A DNA stretch of 64,000 nt from Cohnella lubricantis (GCF_014212015.1 NZ_JACJVN010000033.1:157430-221429), one strand, 5' to 3'. Positions 9,499 to 18,720 are shown, counted from the first letter of the stretch. Program-made: numbers and translations. Notes: generated by a model from the letters alone, not told the origin.

Positions 9499-10293
9499 AT
9501 GGGAGAAGCGATTGTCATTACGTCCGGCAAAGGCGGAGTGGGGAAGACGACAACCTCCGCAAACTTGGGAACGGCGCTTGCACTGCTGGGCCGTAAGGTA
9601 TGTATGGTCGATACCGACATCGGGCTGCGCAATCTGGATGTCGTCATGGGTCTCGAGAATCGGATTATCTACGATTTGATCGACGTAGCGGATGGCCGCT
9701 GCCGATTGAATCAGGCGCTCATTAAGGACAAGCGGTTCGATGAGCTGTACATGCTGCCGGCTGCACAGACGAAGGACAAGCATGATATCAAGCCGGAACA
9801 AGTCCGCAAGATCGTAGAGGAATTGAAAGCTGAATACGATTATGTCATCATCGACTGTCCGGCCGGCATTGAGCAGGGCTTCGACAATGCGGTAGCCGGC
9901 GCGGATCAAGCGATCGTTGTGACGACGCCGGAGAATGCGGCCGTCCGCGACGCCGACCGGGTCATCGGCATCTTGGAGCAGCGCGGCTTCAAGTCGCCGA
10001 AGCTCGTGATCAATCGGATTCGTCCGAATATGCTTCGCAGCGGCGACATGCTTGAGATCGACGACATCTGCCAAGTGCTCTCGATCGATCTGATCGGCAT
10101 CGTTCCGGATGACGAGATTGTCATCAAAGCCGCCAACCAGGGAGAGCCGACCGTGCTCAATCCTTCCTCCCGAGCCGCTATCGCCTATCGCAACGTTGCC
10201 CGCCGCATACTCGGCGAGACCGTTCCGCTTATGAATCTGGAAGAGAGAAGCGGAATGTTCGGCCGAATGAAGAAGTTTCTCGGAATGGGATGA
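9499..10293 (+). CDS. minD: Septum site-determining ATPase MinD
   Basis: Membrane-cycling ATPase that recruits MinC. The deviant Walker A motif GKGGVGKTT is at residues 10-18, DTDIGLRNLDVVMGLENR follows, and VIIDCPAGIEQGF is the Walker B region. The C-terminal tail FGRMKKFLGMG is the amphipathic membrane-targeting helix. The ATG at 9499 is preceded by AAAGGAGTG (9484-9491); a start at 9466 inside minC would add 11 unlikely residues. Length 264 residues is normal. Confidence 0.97.
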   Translation: MGEAIVITSGKGGVGKTTTSANLGTALALLGRKVCMVDTDIGLRNLDVVMGLENRIIYDLIDVADGRCRLNQALIKDKRFDELYMLPAAQTKDKHDIKPEQVRKIVEELKAEYDYVIIDCPAGIEQGFDNAVAGADQAIVVTTPENAAVRDADRVIGILEQRGFKSPKLVINRIRPNMLRSGDMLEIDDICQVLSIDLIGIVPDDEIVIKAANQGEPTVLNPSSRAAIAYRNVARRILGETVPLMNLEERSGMFGRMKKFLGMG

Positions 10294-10299
10294 TTCGGC

Positions 10300-11451
10300 T
10301 TGCTTAACCGATTTAAGAAGATAGATTGGATCATGATGCTGATCCTGGGGCTGCTCATGGTTGCCAGCGCGCTTGTCGTGCGAAGCGCGACCCACAACGA
10401 CTCCGGGTATCACAATTATGATATTAAGACGATTGAGTTCTACGCTGCCGGCTTCGTCGTGATCTTGCTGTGCGTCATGTTCGACTACCGGCTGCTGCTC
10501 AAGACGTGGTACGTCTGGTACATCATCGGCATTGGCTCGCTGGTTGCCGTGCTGCTGTTCGCGCCGAAGATCAACGGAGCGCGCAGCTGGTTCCCGATCG
10601 CGGGGGGGCTGAATATCCAGCCGGCGGAAGTCATGAAGCTGTTCCTCATTATTGCCGTGGCGGCCGTTCTCGGCCGAAGGCAAGGGGATCCGCTGCGGAT
10701 GCGCACCGATGTCTTGGCCATTGCGGTCGTCTCGTTCGTGCCGTTCATTCTGTGCATGATCCAGCCGGACCTTGGCAACGCCATGATCTATGTGTTCATC
10801 GTGCTCGGCATGCTGTGGATCGGGAACATTCGATACACCTATGTCACGATAGGCTTGGCGGTTGTGGTCGGCGGCCTCGTGCTGTTCGTCACGCTGTTCA
10901 ACGCATACAATGCGGAGATCAAGCAGTTCATGGAGGACGACCTTCATAAGCCGCACTGGTATCAACGGATTAACACGTACATTCACCCCGAAGAAGCGAC
11001 CATGGACGAACGGCGGCAAGCGGAATACGCGAAGATCGCCATCGGCTCCGGCGGCTTGGCCGGAGACGGCTACATGCAAGGGGAGTCCAAGAACCGCAAG
11101 TTCATTCCGTATCCGTATTCGGACTCGATCTTCGTCGTCATCGGCGAGGAGTTCGGCTTCCAAGGAGCGGCGGTGCTCCTTCTGATCTACTTTATTTTCA
11201 TCTATCGGATGATCTTGATCGCCTACCAGTGCTACGACTTGCGAGGGTCGTTCATCATTATAGGAATCGCGGCGATGCTGGTGTTCCAGATCTTCCAGAA
11301 CATCGGCATGATGATCGGTCTGATGCCCATCACCGGCATCACGCTGCCGTTCATCAGCTACGGAGGCACCTCGCTGCTGCTCAACATGCTGTGTATCGGC
11401 ATTGTGTTCAGCATCCGGGCGCATCAAGAGAAGTACACGATGGATACGTAG
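10300..11451 (+). CDS. rodA: SEDS peptidoglycan glycosyltransferase RodA (FtsW/RodA/SpoVE family)
   Basis: A 383-residue protein with about ten membrane helices and the SEDS signatures INGARSWFPIAGGLNIQPAE, QPDLGNAMIYVFI and GITLPFISYGGTSLLLNM. SEDS proteins polymerise lipid II glycan strands with a class B PBP. The neighbourhood (mreBCD, minCD) favours the RodA branch over FtsW or SpoVE. The start is a TTG at 10300, 6 bases after minD, so it is read as the last gene of the mre-min operon; a terminator follows. Confidence 0.9.
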   Translation: MLNRFKKIDWIMMLILGLLMVASALVVRSATHNDSGYHNYDIKTIEFYAAGFVVILLCVMFDYRLLLKTWYVWYIIGIGSLVAVLLFAPKINGARSWFPIAGGLNIQPAEVMKLFLIIAVAAVLGRRQGDPLRMRTDVLAIAVVSFVPFILCMIQPDLGNAMIYVFIVLGMLWIGNIRYTYVTIGLAVVVGGLVLFVTLFNAYNAEIKQFMEDDLHKPHWYQRINTYIHPEEATMDERRQAEYAKIAIGSGGLAGDGYMQGESKNRKFIPYPYSDSIFVVIGEEFGFQGAAVLLLIYFIFIYRMILIAYQCYDLRGSFIIIGIAAMLVFQIFQNIGMMIGLMPITGITLPFISYGGTSLLLNMLCIGIVFSIRAHQEKYTMDT

Positions 11452-11470
11452 AAAGGGTAATTGAACGTCA

Positions 11471-11497
11471 GCAGCGGCCGAGAGGCCGCTTTTTTTG
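11471..11497 (+). terminator. Terminator of the mre-min-rodA operon
   Basis: AGCGGCC (11473-11479), GAGA loop, GGCCGCT (11484-11490), then seven T residues. A textbook intrinsic terminator. The remaining bases to 11654 hold no gene I recognise. Confidence 0.92.
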
Positions 11498-11654
11498 ACT
11501 GAAGTTCCGAATGCGAATGCAATCTGCATCCTTCGTGACTCCGGCACGCTAGCCCTCCCATTACAGGCATGACCCTCTTCCACACCGCCATCTGGTCTAA
11601 ACCGGGACAGCTTGCCATATCGTGATACAAAGCGCGGACAAGGGGGGAGCGGCC

Positions 11655-12860
11655 ATGGAAGTGCGGAACAATGTCCGCCAGCGGCGGCGGGAGAGGATAC
11701 AGCAGTTGACAGGCGCCCGTTCGGCGGGCTGGGAGAATAACGAGCGGGAGAGACGTTGGCTAGAAGAGGACGAGACGGGCATACCGCTGGGGCGAGAACA
11801 AGTTCAGGGCATAGCAAGCGATGAGGACGTCTGGGAGCATGTGCCGCCTGAGGAGTCCCTGGATTCGTATCCGCCGTCGCGGGAGGACCGTCAGGCAGCT
11901 TCGCCGGAGCCGGCCGTGCCTACGGCGTCTTCATTCGCCGCATCGGATTACAGTTTGTTCGAGCCCCCTCAAGGAGAGCCGGATCCGGAACGGTGGTGGA
12001 AGGAGAAGCAGCGGCAAGAACGAGGCGGCTTCGGCGGACGCAAGCAGGAGCCGCATCCGGGATCGCCTGGACTCGGTCCGAACAACAGCGCGAGGCCAAC
12101 TGGACTCGGCCCGAACGGAAGCGCCAGACCGACCGGTTCGGGCTCGATCGGCTCCTTGTCCGGCCTCAGCCCCTATGGAGGATTGTCCGGCCGGCCGGGA
12201 TGGGACAATACGCCGCCTTACCCCGAGGAAGGCAGCGTCTTGGGCCGGTTCGTCAAAGGCTTCATCGCCCGGGCAGCTGTTGCCGCAGCCCTGTTCGGCA
12301 CGGTATGGGCGTGGACGATCTATGAGCTTCCGGGGAGCAATGAAGTCCAAGGCTGGACGATTCGGACGGTTACTGAAGATATGAACTTCGCGGCAGTCGA
12401 AGCTTGGTATGAGCGGACGTTCGGCGGGACGCCTTCCTTCCTGCCGATCTTCGAGGATGAGGACGGAACGCAGGCGGTCTCCGCCGGCTGGAACAGTGCA
12501 GAGACCGCTCCGCCGCTGTCCGGACGAATTCTGCAATCCTTCGCGCAGAGCGGCGAAGGAGTACAACTGGCTGCTTTGGACGGAACGCCGGTTCAAGCGG
12601 TTCATACCGGCCGGGTGGCGCAAGTGGCGATCGACGATCAAGGTCTGGCAACGATCAAGATTCAGCACGAGAACAACGTCGTCTCCATCTACAGCCGCGT
12701 CGCGAAGCCGGCTGTTAAGACGAATGATTGGGTGGAAGCCGGCCGTCCGATTGGCGTGGTGTCCTCAATTGAAGGCGATGGCGGCGAGGGAATGCTTGAA
12801 TTCGCCGTACAGCAGAATGGCAAGCCAATCGATCCGTCGGAAGTGGTGCCGCTTGATTAA
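11655..12860 (+). CDS. spoIVFA: SpoIVFA-type regulator of the intramembrane protease (degenerate M23 domain)
   Basis: In B. subtilis SpoIVFA anchors and holds SpoIVFB inactive in the outer forespore membrane until SpoIVB cleaves it. Here a 401-residue protein has a long charged and Gly/Pro/Ser-rich cytoplasmic part, one membrane helix near residues 202-222 (ARAAVAAALFGTVWAWTIY), and a C-terminal LytM/M23-like fold (QAVHTGRVAQVAIDDQG, IKIQHENNVVSIYSRV). The His-x-His zinc motif of active M23 peptidases is absent, as expected for SpoIVFA. The N-terminal region is much longer than in B. subtilis (264 residues in total there). AAGGGGGG precedes the ATG at 11655. It overlaps spoIVFB by 8 bases. 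Confidence 0.88.
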   Translation: MEVRNNVRQRRRERIQQLTGARSAGWENNERERRWLEEDETGIPLGREQVQGIASDEDVWEHVPPEESLDSYPPSREDRQAASPEPAVPTASSFAASDYSLFEPPQGEPDPERWWKEKQRQERGGFGGRKQEPHPGSPGLGPNNSARPTGLGPNGSARPTGSGSIGSLSGLSPYGGLSGRPGWDNTPPYPEEGSVLGRFVKGFIARAAVAAALFGTVWAWTIYELPGSNEVQGWTIRTVTEDMNFAAVEAWYERTFGGTPSFLPIFEDEDGTQAVSAGWNSAETAPPLSGRILQSFAQSGEGVQLAALDGTPVQAVHTGRVAQVAIDDQGLATIKIQHENNVVSIYSRVAKPAVKTNDWVEAGRPIGVVSSIEGDGGEGMLEFAVQQNGKPIDPSEVVPLD

Positions 12861-13728
12861 ATGGCGGGGCACGAGGATCAAGCTTCATCCGTTATTCGTC
12901 CTGCTCATGCTGCTGTCCATCGCGGCCGGACAGATCGCGCAGATCGCGACGCTGTTCGGCATCGTGCTGTTGCATGAATTGGGACACCTGGCGATGGCGC
13001 TGCGCTTCGGCTGGACGGTGCGGGAGATCAAGCTTCTCCCGTTCGGAGGCGTCCTCGAGGTGGAGGATGCGGGGGGCGTGCCCGCACGCGAAGAGGCGCT
13101 GGTTGCCATTGCGGGACCGCTGCAGAACGTCATTCTGGCCGCATTCGCCTGGCTGGCGACTGCGTTCGGATGGGTGGATTCGCGCTGGGCGGACGGATTC
13201 GTTCAAGCTAATGCGATCATCGCGCTTTTCAACCTGTTGCCGGTTATGCCGCTCGACGGAGGCAAGCTGATGCAGACGTGGATGAGCCTCCGCATTCCTT
13301 ATCATCGCACGCTGCTCTGGAGCATGCGGATCAGCCTGCTGTTCAGCTTCGCAGCTGTCGCCGCTTCGCTCTATCCGCTGCTTCGGGGCGGGCATGTGCA
13401 CTTGAACCTGCTCATGACCGGCTTGTTCCTGGCGGCGTCCAACTGGACGTATCGCCGCAACGTACCATTCGTATTCCTCCGATTCCTCGTCCATCGGTCG
13501 AGAAGAGCTGACCATCGCGTCGATGGGGGGACGCTGGCGCAGCCGATCGTCATCTCGGAGAACCGGACGCCTGCGTCCGTCGTGAAGCTGCTCATGAGGG
13601 AACGCTACCATCTGGTCTATGTGATGAGGCAAGGGAAGATTAGAAGAGTGGTGCCTGAAGGCCAGATGATTGACGGGTTCCTCGCTTCCTTGACCGGAGG
13701 GAATGCGGACTTGCGATTTTTCATGTAA
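12853..13728 (+). CDS. spoIVFB: SpoIVFB site-2-type intramembrane metalloprotease
   Basis: M50 protease that cleaves pro-sigma-K in the mother cell. About 291 residues with six hydrophobic stretches, the zinc motif HELGH at residues 41-45, and the second metal ligand in PVMPLDGGKL at Asp135; B. subtilis SpoIVFB has these at 43-47 and 137. The C-terminal part (TPASVVKLLMRERYHLVYVM) fits its CBS domain. The only start in frame that gives the right N-terminus is the TTG at 12853, overlapping the spoIVFA stop; an ATG at 12861 is out of frame and much longer readings lie inside spoIVFA. The pair is translationally coupled. Confidence 0.92.
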   Translation: MIKWRGTRIKLHPLFVLLMLLSIAAGQIAQIATLFGIVLLHELGHLAMALRFGWTVREIKLLPFGGVLEVEDAGGVPAREEALVAIAGPLQNVILAAFAWLATAFGWVDSRWADGFVQANAIIALFNLLPVMPLDGGKLMQTWMSLRIPYHRTLLWSMRISLLFSFAAVAASLYPLLRGGHVHLNLLMTGLFLAASNWTYRRNVPFVFLRFLVHRSRRADHRVDGGTLAQPIVISENRTPASVVKLLMRERYHLVYVMRQGKIRRVVPEGQMIDGFLASLTGGNADLRFFM

Positions 13729-13762
13729 GATGGAGATAAAGAGGTAGTAGTCGGAGGTAGCC

Positions 13763-15001
13763 ATGAAGCAGCTGTTCATCCATTGCTCGCCCAAAGATAC
13801 ACAATCGGCACTCCTGGAGAACGGACGATTGACGGAATTCAGCGTGGAACGCTCGGAAGGCTCAACGCTCGTCGGCAATATTTACAAAGGGCGGGTCGTG
13901 AACGTGCTGCCCGGCATGCAGGCCGCTTTCGTCGACATCGGCCTGTCCAAGAACGCTTTTCTATACGTGGACGATGTGCTTCACCCGCATCTGGACAAAC
14001 AGCCGAAGGACAAGCCGCAGATCGCCGAGCTGCTGAAGCCCGGGGACGAGCTGGTCGTGCAGATGATGAAGGAGCCGCTCGGCGGCAAGGGAGCGCGGGT
14101 GACGACCCATTACTCCTTGCCGGGCCGGTGGCTGGTCTATATGCCTAATGCGGATTATATCGGCATCTCGAAGAAGATTGAGCTGGAGCAGGAACGGACC
14201 CGCCTTCGGCTCCTGGCCGAGGAGCTGAGACGACCGGGAGAGGGCGTTATTCTGCGTACGAACGCTGAAGGCGAAGGACCGGAATCGCTGGCGGAGGATC
14301 TGTCCTCGCTTCGGGCGACATGGACCGGTGTCCAAGCGAGAGGGAGGCACGCGGCTGCGCCTGCGGAGCTTCATCGCGATATCGGCCTCGTGCAGCGGAT
14401 GATCCGCGACGTATTCACGCCGGATACGGAAGAGCTTGTCGTGGACGACGAGAATGCTTGCCGGGAAGCGGCAGCCTATTTGCGCCAGACCGCGCCGGCG
14501 CTTGAGAGCCGGCTTCGGCTGTACAAGGAGCAGACGCCGTTGTATGACAAATACGGGATCAGCGAGCAGCTCGACAAGGCATTCCAGCCGCGCATCTGGC
14601 TGGCCAGCGGTGGCTACCTCGTATGGGACCGGACGGAAGCGCTGACGGTGATCGACGTGAACACCGGCAAATATACGGGGACGGTCGGCCTCGAGGAGAC
14701 GGTGTTCCGGACGAACATGGAAGCTGCCGAGGAGATTGCCCGCCTGCTCCGGCTGAGGGACGTGGGCGGCATTGTCATCGTCGACTTCATTGATATGGAG
14801 AGCGAGGAGCACCGGCATCGGGTCGTTCAGCAGCTGGAAGCCACGATGAAGATGGACCGAACGAAGAGTCAGGTGCTTGGCTGGACGCGGCTCGGACTGC
14901 TGGAGATAACCCGCAAGAAGGCGCGCGCGAACGTCGAGAGTTACTTCTATGAGAATTGCGCGTCCTGCAAGGGACGAGGCAAAATTTATACCCGAATATG
15001 A
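13763..15001 (+). CDS. rng: Ribonuclease E/G family endoribonuclease
   Basis: RNase G/E enzymes cut AU-rich single-stranded RNA with 5' monophosphates. The 412-residue protein has an S1 RNA-binding domain at about residues 35-120 (GNIYKGRVVNVLPGMQAAF), RNase H-like and DNase I-like parts with the two catalytic Asp motifs TVIDVNTGKYTG and IVDFIDMESEEHR, and the zinc-link CASCKGRGKI. It lacks the long RNase E C-terminal scaffold. B. subtilis has no such enzyme at this locus, whereas this position before rplU is typical of Paenibacillaceae. GGAGG lies before the ATG. Confidence 0.92.
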   Translation: MKQLFIHCSPKDTQSALLENGRLTEFSVERSEGSTLVGNIYKGRVVNVLPGMQAAFVDIGLSKNAFLYVDDVLHPHLDKQPKDKPQIAELLKPGDELVVQMMKEPLGGKGARVTTHYSLPGRWLVYMPNADYIGISKKIELEQERTRLRLLAEELRRPGEGVILRTNAEGEGPESLAEDLSSLRATWTGVQARGRHAAAPAELHRDIGLVQRMIRDVFTPDTEELVVDDENACREAAAYLRQTAPALESRLRLYKEQTPLYDKYGISEQLDKAFQPRIWLASGGYLVWDRTEALTVIDVNTGKYTGTVGLEETVFRTNMEAAEEIARLLRLRDVGGIVIVDFIDMESEEHRHRVVQQLEATMKMDRTKSQVLGWTRLGLLEITRKKARANVESYFYENCASCKGRGKIYTRI

Positions 15002-15015
15002 TCGGAATTATGAGG

Positions 15016-15044
15016 TTGTGCTCGCCGCTTCTCTGTGATAGAAT
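15016..15044 (+). promoter_or_regulatory. Sigma-A promoter of the rplU-prp-rpmA operon
   Basis: TTGTGC (15016-15021), 17 bases, TAGAAT (15039-15044). The start of transcription would be near 15051, at the beginning of the ribosomal leader. Confidence 0.75.
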
Positions 15045-15050
15045 ACTATG

Positions 15051-15178
15051 GTGCGTGCAAAGTGTTCATTCAGCGCTGCATGCTACAACCGCACTTTCAC
15101 GGGTATGGAAGACCTTTGCTGCCTAAGCTTCAAGCGCAGGCGCTCGGCACCCGACGAGGCGAGTCTTAGACATAAGGA
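15051..15178 (+). ncRNA. Ribosomal protein L21 leader (cis-regulatory RNA)
   Basis: About 125 untranslated bases separate the rplU promoter from its ribosome site, and Firmicutes carry a known L21 leader motif here. The sequence shows competing pairings: GCAAAG (15057-15062) can pair with CTTTGC (15114-15119), and the overlapping AAAGTG (15059-15064) with CACTTT (15092-15097), so the two helices exclude each other. A second hairpin uses CTCGG and CCGACGAG near 15143-15160. A role in L21 feedback is inferred from the family; I could not test it against the Rfam model. Confidence 0.6.
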
Positions 15179-15189
15179 GGTGCACACAC

Positions 15190-15501
15190 ATGTACGCAAT
15201 TATCGAGACTGGCGGCAAGCAGTACAAAGTTCAAGCGGGCGACGTTCTGTTCATCGAGAAGCTCTCCGCTAACGTTGGCGACAGCGTCACGTTCGACAAG
15301 GTCCTGGCGGTATCTTCCGACAAGGGCTTCGTAACGGGAGCTCCGCTCGTAGCCGGCGCATCCGTAACGGCAAAGGTCGAGAAGCACGTTAAAGGCGAGA
15401 AGGTCATCGTCTTCAAGTATAAGCCGAAGAAGAACGAGCGCAAGAAGCAAGGCCACCGTCAACCGTACACGAAGGTGACGATCGAGAGCATCAAGGCATA
15501 A
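15190..15501 (+). CDS. rplU: 50S ribosomal protein L21
   Basis: L21 binds 23S rRNA early in large-subunit assembly. 103 residues, beginning [18 protein letters not shown] and ending in the signature [25 protein letters not shown] lies before the ATG. It is first in rplU-prp-rpmA, an order conserved in Firmicutes. Confidence 0.98.
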   Translation: MYAIIETGGKQYKVQAGDVLFIEKLSANVGDSVTFDKVLAVSSDKGFVTGAPLVAGASVTAKVEKHVKGEKVIVFKYKPKKNERKKQGHRQPYTKVTIESIKA

Positions 15502-15514
15502 GAGGTCTGCCGAG

Positions 15515-15847
15515 ATGGTTACGATAACGATCATTCGTGGACTAGACGGGAGGATCCGGCGATTCGCCGTTTCCGGACATGCGAGGTACGCCGATCCCGG
15601 CAAGGACATCGTCTGCGCCGGCGTCTCGGCCGTCACGATAGGCGCCGTGAACGCCATTGAGAAGCTGACGGGACTTGTTCCCGAAGCCAAGATGGAATCC
15701 GGCTGGCTGTCGGCTATCGCGCCGGAGACCGAAGATCCGGCAAGAGACGGTCAAGTGCAGCTTCTGCTGGAAGGCATGATCGCCGCTCTTGAATCCATCG
15801 TGGATGAATACGGCAAGTTCGTGAGAATAAAGGAACGCATCAACTAA
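15515..15847 (+). CDS. prp: Ribosomal-processing cysteine protease Prp
   Basis: Prp removes the short N-terminal extension of L27 in Firmicutes. The 110-residue protein (YsxB family) has the catalytic pair at His22 (VSGHARYADPGKD) and Cys34 (IVCAGVSAV), the same numbering as the characterised Staphylococcus aureus enzyme. It lies between its substrate gene rpmA and rplU, 13 bases after rplU and 18 before the rpmA ATG. The B. subtilis equivalent is ysxB. Confidence 0.95.
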   Translation: MVTITIIRGLDGRIRRFAVSGHARYADPGKDIVCAGVSAVTIGAVNAIEKLTGLVPEAKMESGWLSAIAPETEDPARDGQVQLLLEGMIAALESIVDEYGKFVRIKERIN

Positions 15848-15865
15848 AGAAGGAGGTTGGCATCC

Positions 15866-16177
15866 ATGTTGAAATTAAATCTTCAGTTGTTCGCTTCGAA
15901 GAAGGGCGTAGGCTCCACGAAGAACGGACGCGACAGCCATTCGAAGCGCCTCGGCGCGAAGCGCGCTGACGGCCAAGCCGTACGCGGCGGCACGATCCTC
16001 GTTCGTCAACGCGGCACGAAGATCCATCCGGGCACGAACGTCGGCATCGGCAAAGACGATACGCTGTTCGCGCTGACGGAAGGCGTCGTGAAGTTCGAGC
16101 GTTGGGGACGCGATCGCAAGAAAGTGAGCGTGTATCCGGCTGCGCAAGCGCCTGTAGCGGCGACTGTCGAAGGCTAA
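15866..16177 (+). CDS. rpmA: 50S ribosomal protein L27 with cleavable N-terminal extension
   Basis: L27 reaches the peptidyl transferase centre with its N-terminus. The protein starts [19 protein letters not shown]; residues 1-9 (ending LQLF) are the extension removed before Ala10 by Prp in related species, and the mature protein begins with the usual ASKKGVGS. The ATG at 15866 follows AAGGAGG with good spacing; a TTG at 15857 falls inside the ribosome site region and was rejected. 103 residues, normal length. A strong terminator follows. Confidence 0.97.
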   Translation: MLKLNLQLFASKKGVGSTKNGRDSHSKRLGAKRADGQAVRGGTILVRQRGTKIHPGTNVGIGKDDTLFALTEGVVKFERWGRDRKKVSVYPAAQAPVAATVEG

Positions 16178-16195
16178 TACGACGACACACCCCAG

Positions 16196-16230
16196 AACCC
16201 CGGCCATCACGTGAGGCCGGGGTTTTTTGC
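16196..16230 (+). terminator. Terminator of the rplU-prp-rpmA operon
   Basis: AACCCCGGCC pairs with GGCCGGGGTT around a 9-base loop, followed by TTTTTT. Confidence 0.93.
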
Positions 16231-16426
16231 TTGACTAATTGATAGGCTAATCATGTGTGTGGAGGAACTTATTTCCTGGTTATCGGACGATTGGGTTAAC
16301 AGGTCGTTCGATATCCATGCTATACTTAACCAATAAGAGATTAAGCGTCCGGGATGCGTTTGAGAGCATACTGCATGCAGATTCAACTGCCAATCGGTCC
16401 CAGAAGGAAACGGAGAAGTCATCATT

Positions 16427-17191
16427 ATGTCGAGAAAATCGATGGTATGGGCTGTCTCGGCGGCGGTATCGCTCTTGATTCCGGCGGCGGGGATATTCGT
16501 CTGGCGCGAGCAGTGGTGGCCGCTGGCATTGTTCGTCTTGTGGACGGCAATAGGAGCAGCGTCCGTCATGTTGGCGGAACGCCGGTACGAGCGGCAGTAT
16601 CACAACCGAATGATCGACCAGATGCATGTATCCGCTCTGGAGACACTCAGCCAGCATCGGCACGACTGGATGAATGAGATGCAGATATTGTATGGATACC
16701 TAAGGCTCGGCAAACCCGATAAAGCGATCGCCGTTGTGGAAAGAATAAGAGCGAAGATGGAGCAGGACAGCCGGATCTCCCGACTGGGCGTGCCGCGGCT
16801 GGCTGCTTACTTGCTCTCATTCTCCGCGGCTAAAGACGCCATGCGTCTGGAGATCGAAGTGGAGGAAGGGTTCGGCGTTCGAAGCGATGGACCTTACGCA
16901 GAACGGTTGACGGCGGCCGTCATCGGATTGGTGAATGCAGTGCGCATTCGCGCGGCTTCCCCTGCGGAGGAGGAGAACGTGCTTCGGCTGAACTTCCGTT
17001 CCGATGAGCGGAAGGTGTTGCTGTCCATGACATACGAAGGCAAGCTGACGGCGATGGGCGGGCTCAGAGCCGATATCGAGCGGCTGCTAAGCGGCTTCGG
17101 GCAACTGTCCGAGACGGAGCAGACAGCAGAATTGGCGGCGGAGCACCGCCGGCTCGTCGTCGCCTTTCCACGTGAAGAGAGAGCCGTGTAA
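16427..17191 (+). CDS. spo0B: Sporulation phosphotransferase Spo0B
   Basis: Spo0B relays phosphate from Spo0F to Spo0A. The 254-residue protein carries the phosphoacceptor motif [19 protein letters not shown], with the phospho-His most likely His79 in RHDW, matching B. subtilis His30. A degenerate ATPase-like C-terminal domain follows. Unlike B. subtilis Spo0B (192 residues, soluble), this one has two N-terminal hydrophobic helices at about residues 6-25 and 30-50, so it is probably membrane anchored, a form seen in Paenibacillaceae. GGAGAAG precedes the ATG. It stands immediately before obg as in B. subtilis. Confidence 0.88.
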   Translation: MSRKSMVWAVSAAVSLLIPAAGIFVWREQWWPLALFVLWTAIGAASVMLAERRYERQYHNRMIDQMHVSALETLSQHRHDWMNEMQILYGYLRLGKPDKAIAVVERIRAKMEQDSRISRLGVPRLAAYLLSFSAAKDAMRLEIEVEEGFGVRSDGPYAERLTAAVIGLVNAVRIRAASPAEEENVLRLNFRSDERKVLLSMTYEGKLTAMGGLRADIERLLSGFGQLSETEQTAELAAEHRRLVVAFPREERAV

Positions 17192-17214
17192 CGGCTGAAC
17201 GGAGTGAACTCATC

Positions 17215-18549
17215 ATGTTTGTAGACAAAGCGAAAATTTACGTGAAGGGCGGCGACGGCGGCGATGGCCTGGTTGCGTTCCGGCGGGAGCTGTATGTCCC
17301 CGAAGGCGGTCCCGCCGGCGGCGACGGCGGCAAAGGCGGAGACGTGATCTTCCGCGTCGACGAAGGGCTTCGGACGCTGATGGACTTCCGCTACCAGAAG
17401 CACTTCAAGGCGCCGCGCGGCGAGAAGGGGCGCAACAAGACGCAGCATGGGGCCAATGCGGAGGACATGATCGTTCGCGTGCCGCCGGGCACCATCGTCT
17501 ATGACGACGATACCGGCGAGATGCTGGCCGATTTGACCCGCCACGGCCAAGAGGTGGTCATCGCGAAGGGCGGGCGCGGCGGCCGCGGCAATACGCGGTT
17601 CAAGAGCCCGGCGAACACGGCTCCGGCCATCGCCGAGAACGGCGAAGAAGGCCAGGAACGCTGGGTGACGCTGGAGCTGAAGGTGATGGCGGACGTCGGC
17701 CTCGTTGGCTTCCCAAGCGTCGGCAAGTCGACGCTGCTGTCCGTCGTGTCGGCGGCGCAGCCGAAGATAGGCGCGTACCACTTCACGACGATCACGCCGA
17801 ACCTGGGCGTCGTGAAGGTGGACGAAGAGCGCAGCTTCGTCATGGCAGACTTGCCGGGCCTTATCGAAGGCGCGCATACCGGCGTCGGCCTCGGGCATGA
17901 ATTCCTTCGCCACGTGGAGCGCACGCGGGTTATCGTCCATGTCGTGGACATGTCCGGCATGGAAGGACGCGACCCGTTCGACGATTGGGAGAAGATCAAC
18001 GACGAGCTGCGGCTCTACAACGTCAAGCTGGCGGAGCGGCCGCAGATCGTCGCGGCGAACAAGATGGATATGCCGGAATCGGAGGAGAATCTGGCCAGCT
18101 TCCGCGAGAAGATCGCAGCATTGCGTCCGGATATCGAGATTATGGCGATCTCCTCGCTGACCCGGCAAGGCATCTCGGAGCTTCTCTTCCGCGTGGCGGA
18201 TGTGCTCGATTCGCTGCCGGATCCTTCGGAGGTTCCGGAAGAGGAAGCGCAAGAAGAAGAGCATGTCGTCTATCGGATGGAGGAACGTCCGTCCGATAAC
18301 GACTTCCGGATTACTCGCGACAATGAGGTGTACGTCGTCGAGGGCGAGTCCATTGAGAAGCTGCTAAGACGCACGCAGTTCGCTTCGCACGAAGCGGTGC
18401 TGCGGTTCGGCCGCATCCTGCGCAATATCGGCGTCGATGCCGAGCTGCGCAAGCGCGGCGCCAGAGACGGCGATACGATCCGCATCGGGGACTTCGAATT
18501 CGAATTCTTCGAAGGCGGGGCGGACGATTACTTGTTCGACGACCGCTGA
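17215..18549 (+). CDS. obg: Obg-family GTPase
   Basis: Essential GTPase of ribosome assembly, also required for sporulation and stress responses. 444 residues: the glycine-rich Obg fold ([15 protein letters not shown] and [16 protein letters not shown]) in residues 1-160, the GTPase domain with G1 GFPSVGKST near residue 165, G3 [10 protein letters not shown] and G4 NKMD, then a C-terminal OCT domain from about residue 350. The start at 17215 is 23 bases after spo0B. A terminator follows the gene. Confidence 0.97.
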   Translation: MFVDKAKIYVKGGDGGDGLVAFRRELYVPEGGPAGGDGGKGGDVIFRVDEGLRTLMDFRYQKHFKAPRGEKGRNKTQHGANAEDMIVRVPPGTIVYDDDTGEMLADLTRHGQEVVIAKGGRGGRGNTRFKSPANTAPAIAENGEEGQERWVTLELKVMADVGLVGFPSVGKSTLLSVVSAAQPKIGAYHFTTITPNLGVVKVDEERSFVMADLPGLIEGAHTGVGLGHEFLRHVERTRVIVHVVDMSGMEGRDPFDDWEKINDELRLYNVKLAERPQIVAANKMDMPESEENLASFREKIAALRPDIEIMAISSLTRQGISELLFRVADVLDSLPDPSEVPEEEAQEEEHVVYRMEERPSDNDFRITRDNEVYVVEGESIEKLLRRTQFASHEAVLRFGRILRNIGVDAELRKRGARDGDTIRIGDFEFEFFEGGADDYLFDDR

Positions 18550-18597
18550 GTACCGCTGAGCGCCGCTGAACATGTCGTTGAGCCGCATGACGAAGAG

Positions 18598-18631
18598 AGA
18601 ACCAACCGTTCGAGCGCGGTTGGTTCTTTTG
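18598..18631 (+). terminator. Terminator after obg
   Basis: AGAACCAACC pairs with GGTTGGTTCT, followed by TTTTG. Confidence 0.9.
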
Positions 18632-18691
18632 TTTGCGGTAATTTATATGCGGGAATAAGCCGAAAGACGTCATTTTCACGCGTCAAACCTA

Positions 18692-18720
18692 TTGCCGCCG
18701 GCTTATCAATCCGATATAAT
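18692..18720 (+). promoter_or_regulatory. Sigma-A promoter of the pheB-hom-thrB-pheA-ilvE operon
   Basis: TTGCCG (18692-18697), 17 bases, TATAAT (18715-18720). It lies 43 bases before the pheB ATG and just behind the obg terminator, so the five amino-acid genes form their own unit. Confidence 0.82.

Noticed and set aside
11595..11631. Sigma-E promoter for spoIVFA (GTCTAAAC and GATACAAA)
   Set aside because: Expected from B. subtilis, but the spacing is about 20 bases and the upstream box matches poorly.
9481..11817. 778-codon open frame on the minus strand over minD and rodA
   Set aside because: It is antisense to two certain genes, very His/Arg/Asp/Gln-rich, and without a protein-like pattern. 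It reflects codon bias of the GC-rich sense strand.
12409..12852. Long N-terminal extension of SpoIVFB reading through spoIVFA
   Set aside because: The frame is open, but the added residues are an Arg/Ser-rich shadow of spoIVFA. The TTG at 12853 gives the normal N-terminus.
16291..16326. Sigma-A promoter for spo0B (TTGGGT and TATACT)
   Set aside because: Spacing of 24 bases is too long; no better -35 is visible.
16894..18264. 456-codon minus-strand open frame over spo0B-obg
   Set aside because: Antisense to conserved obg with shadow composition and no ribosome site.
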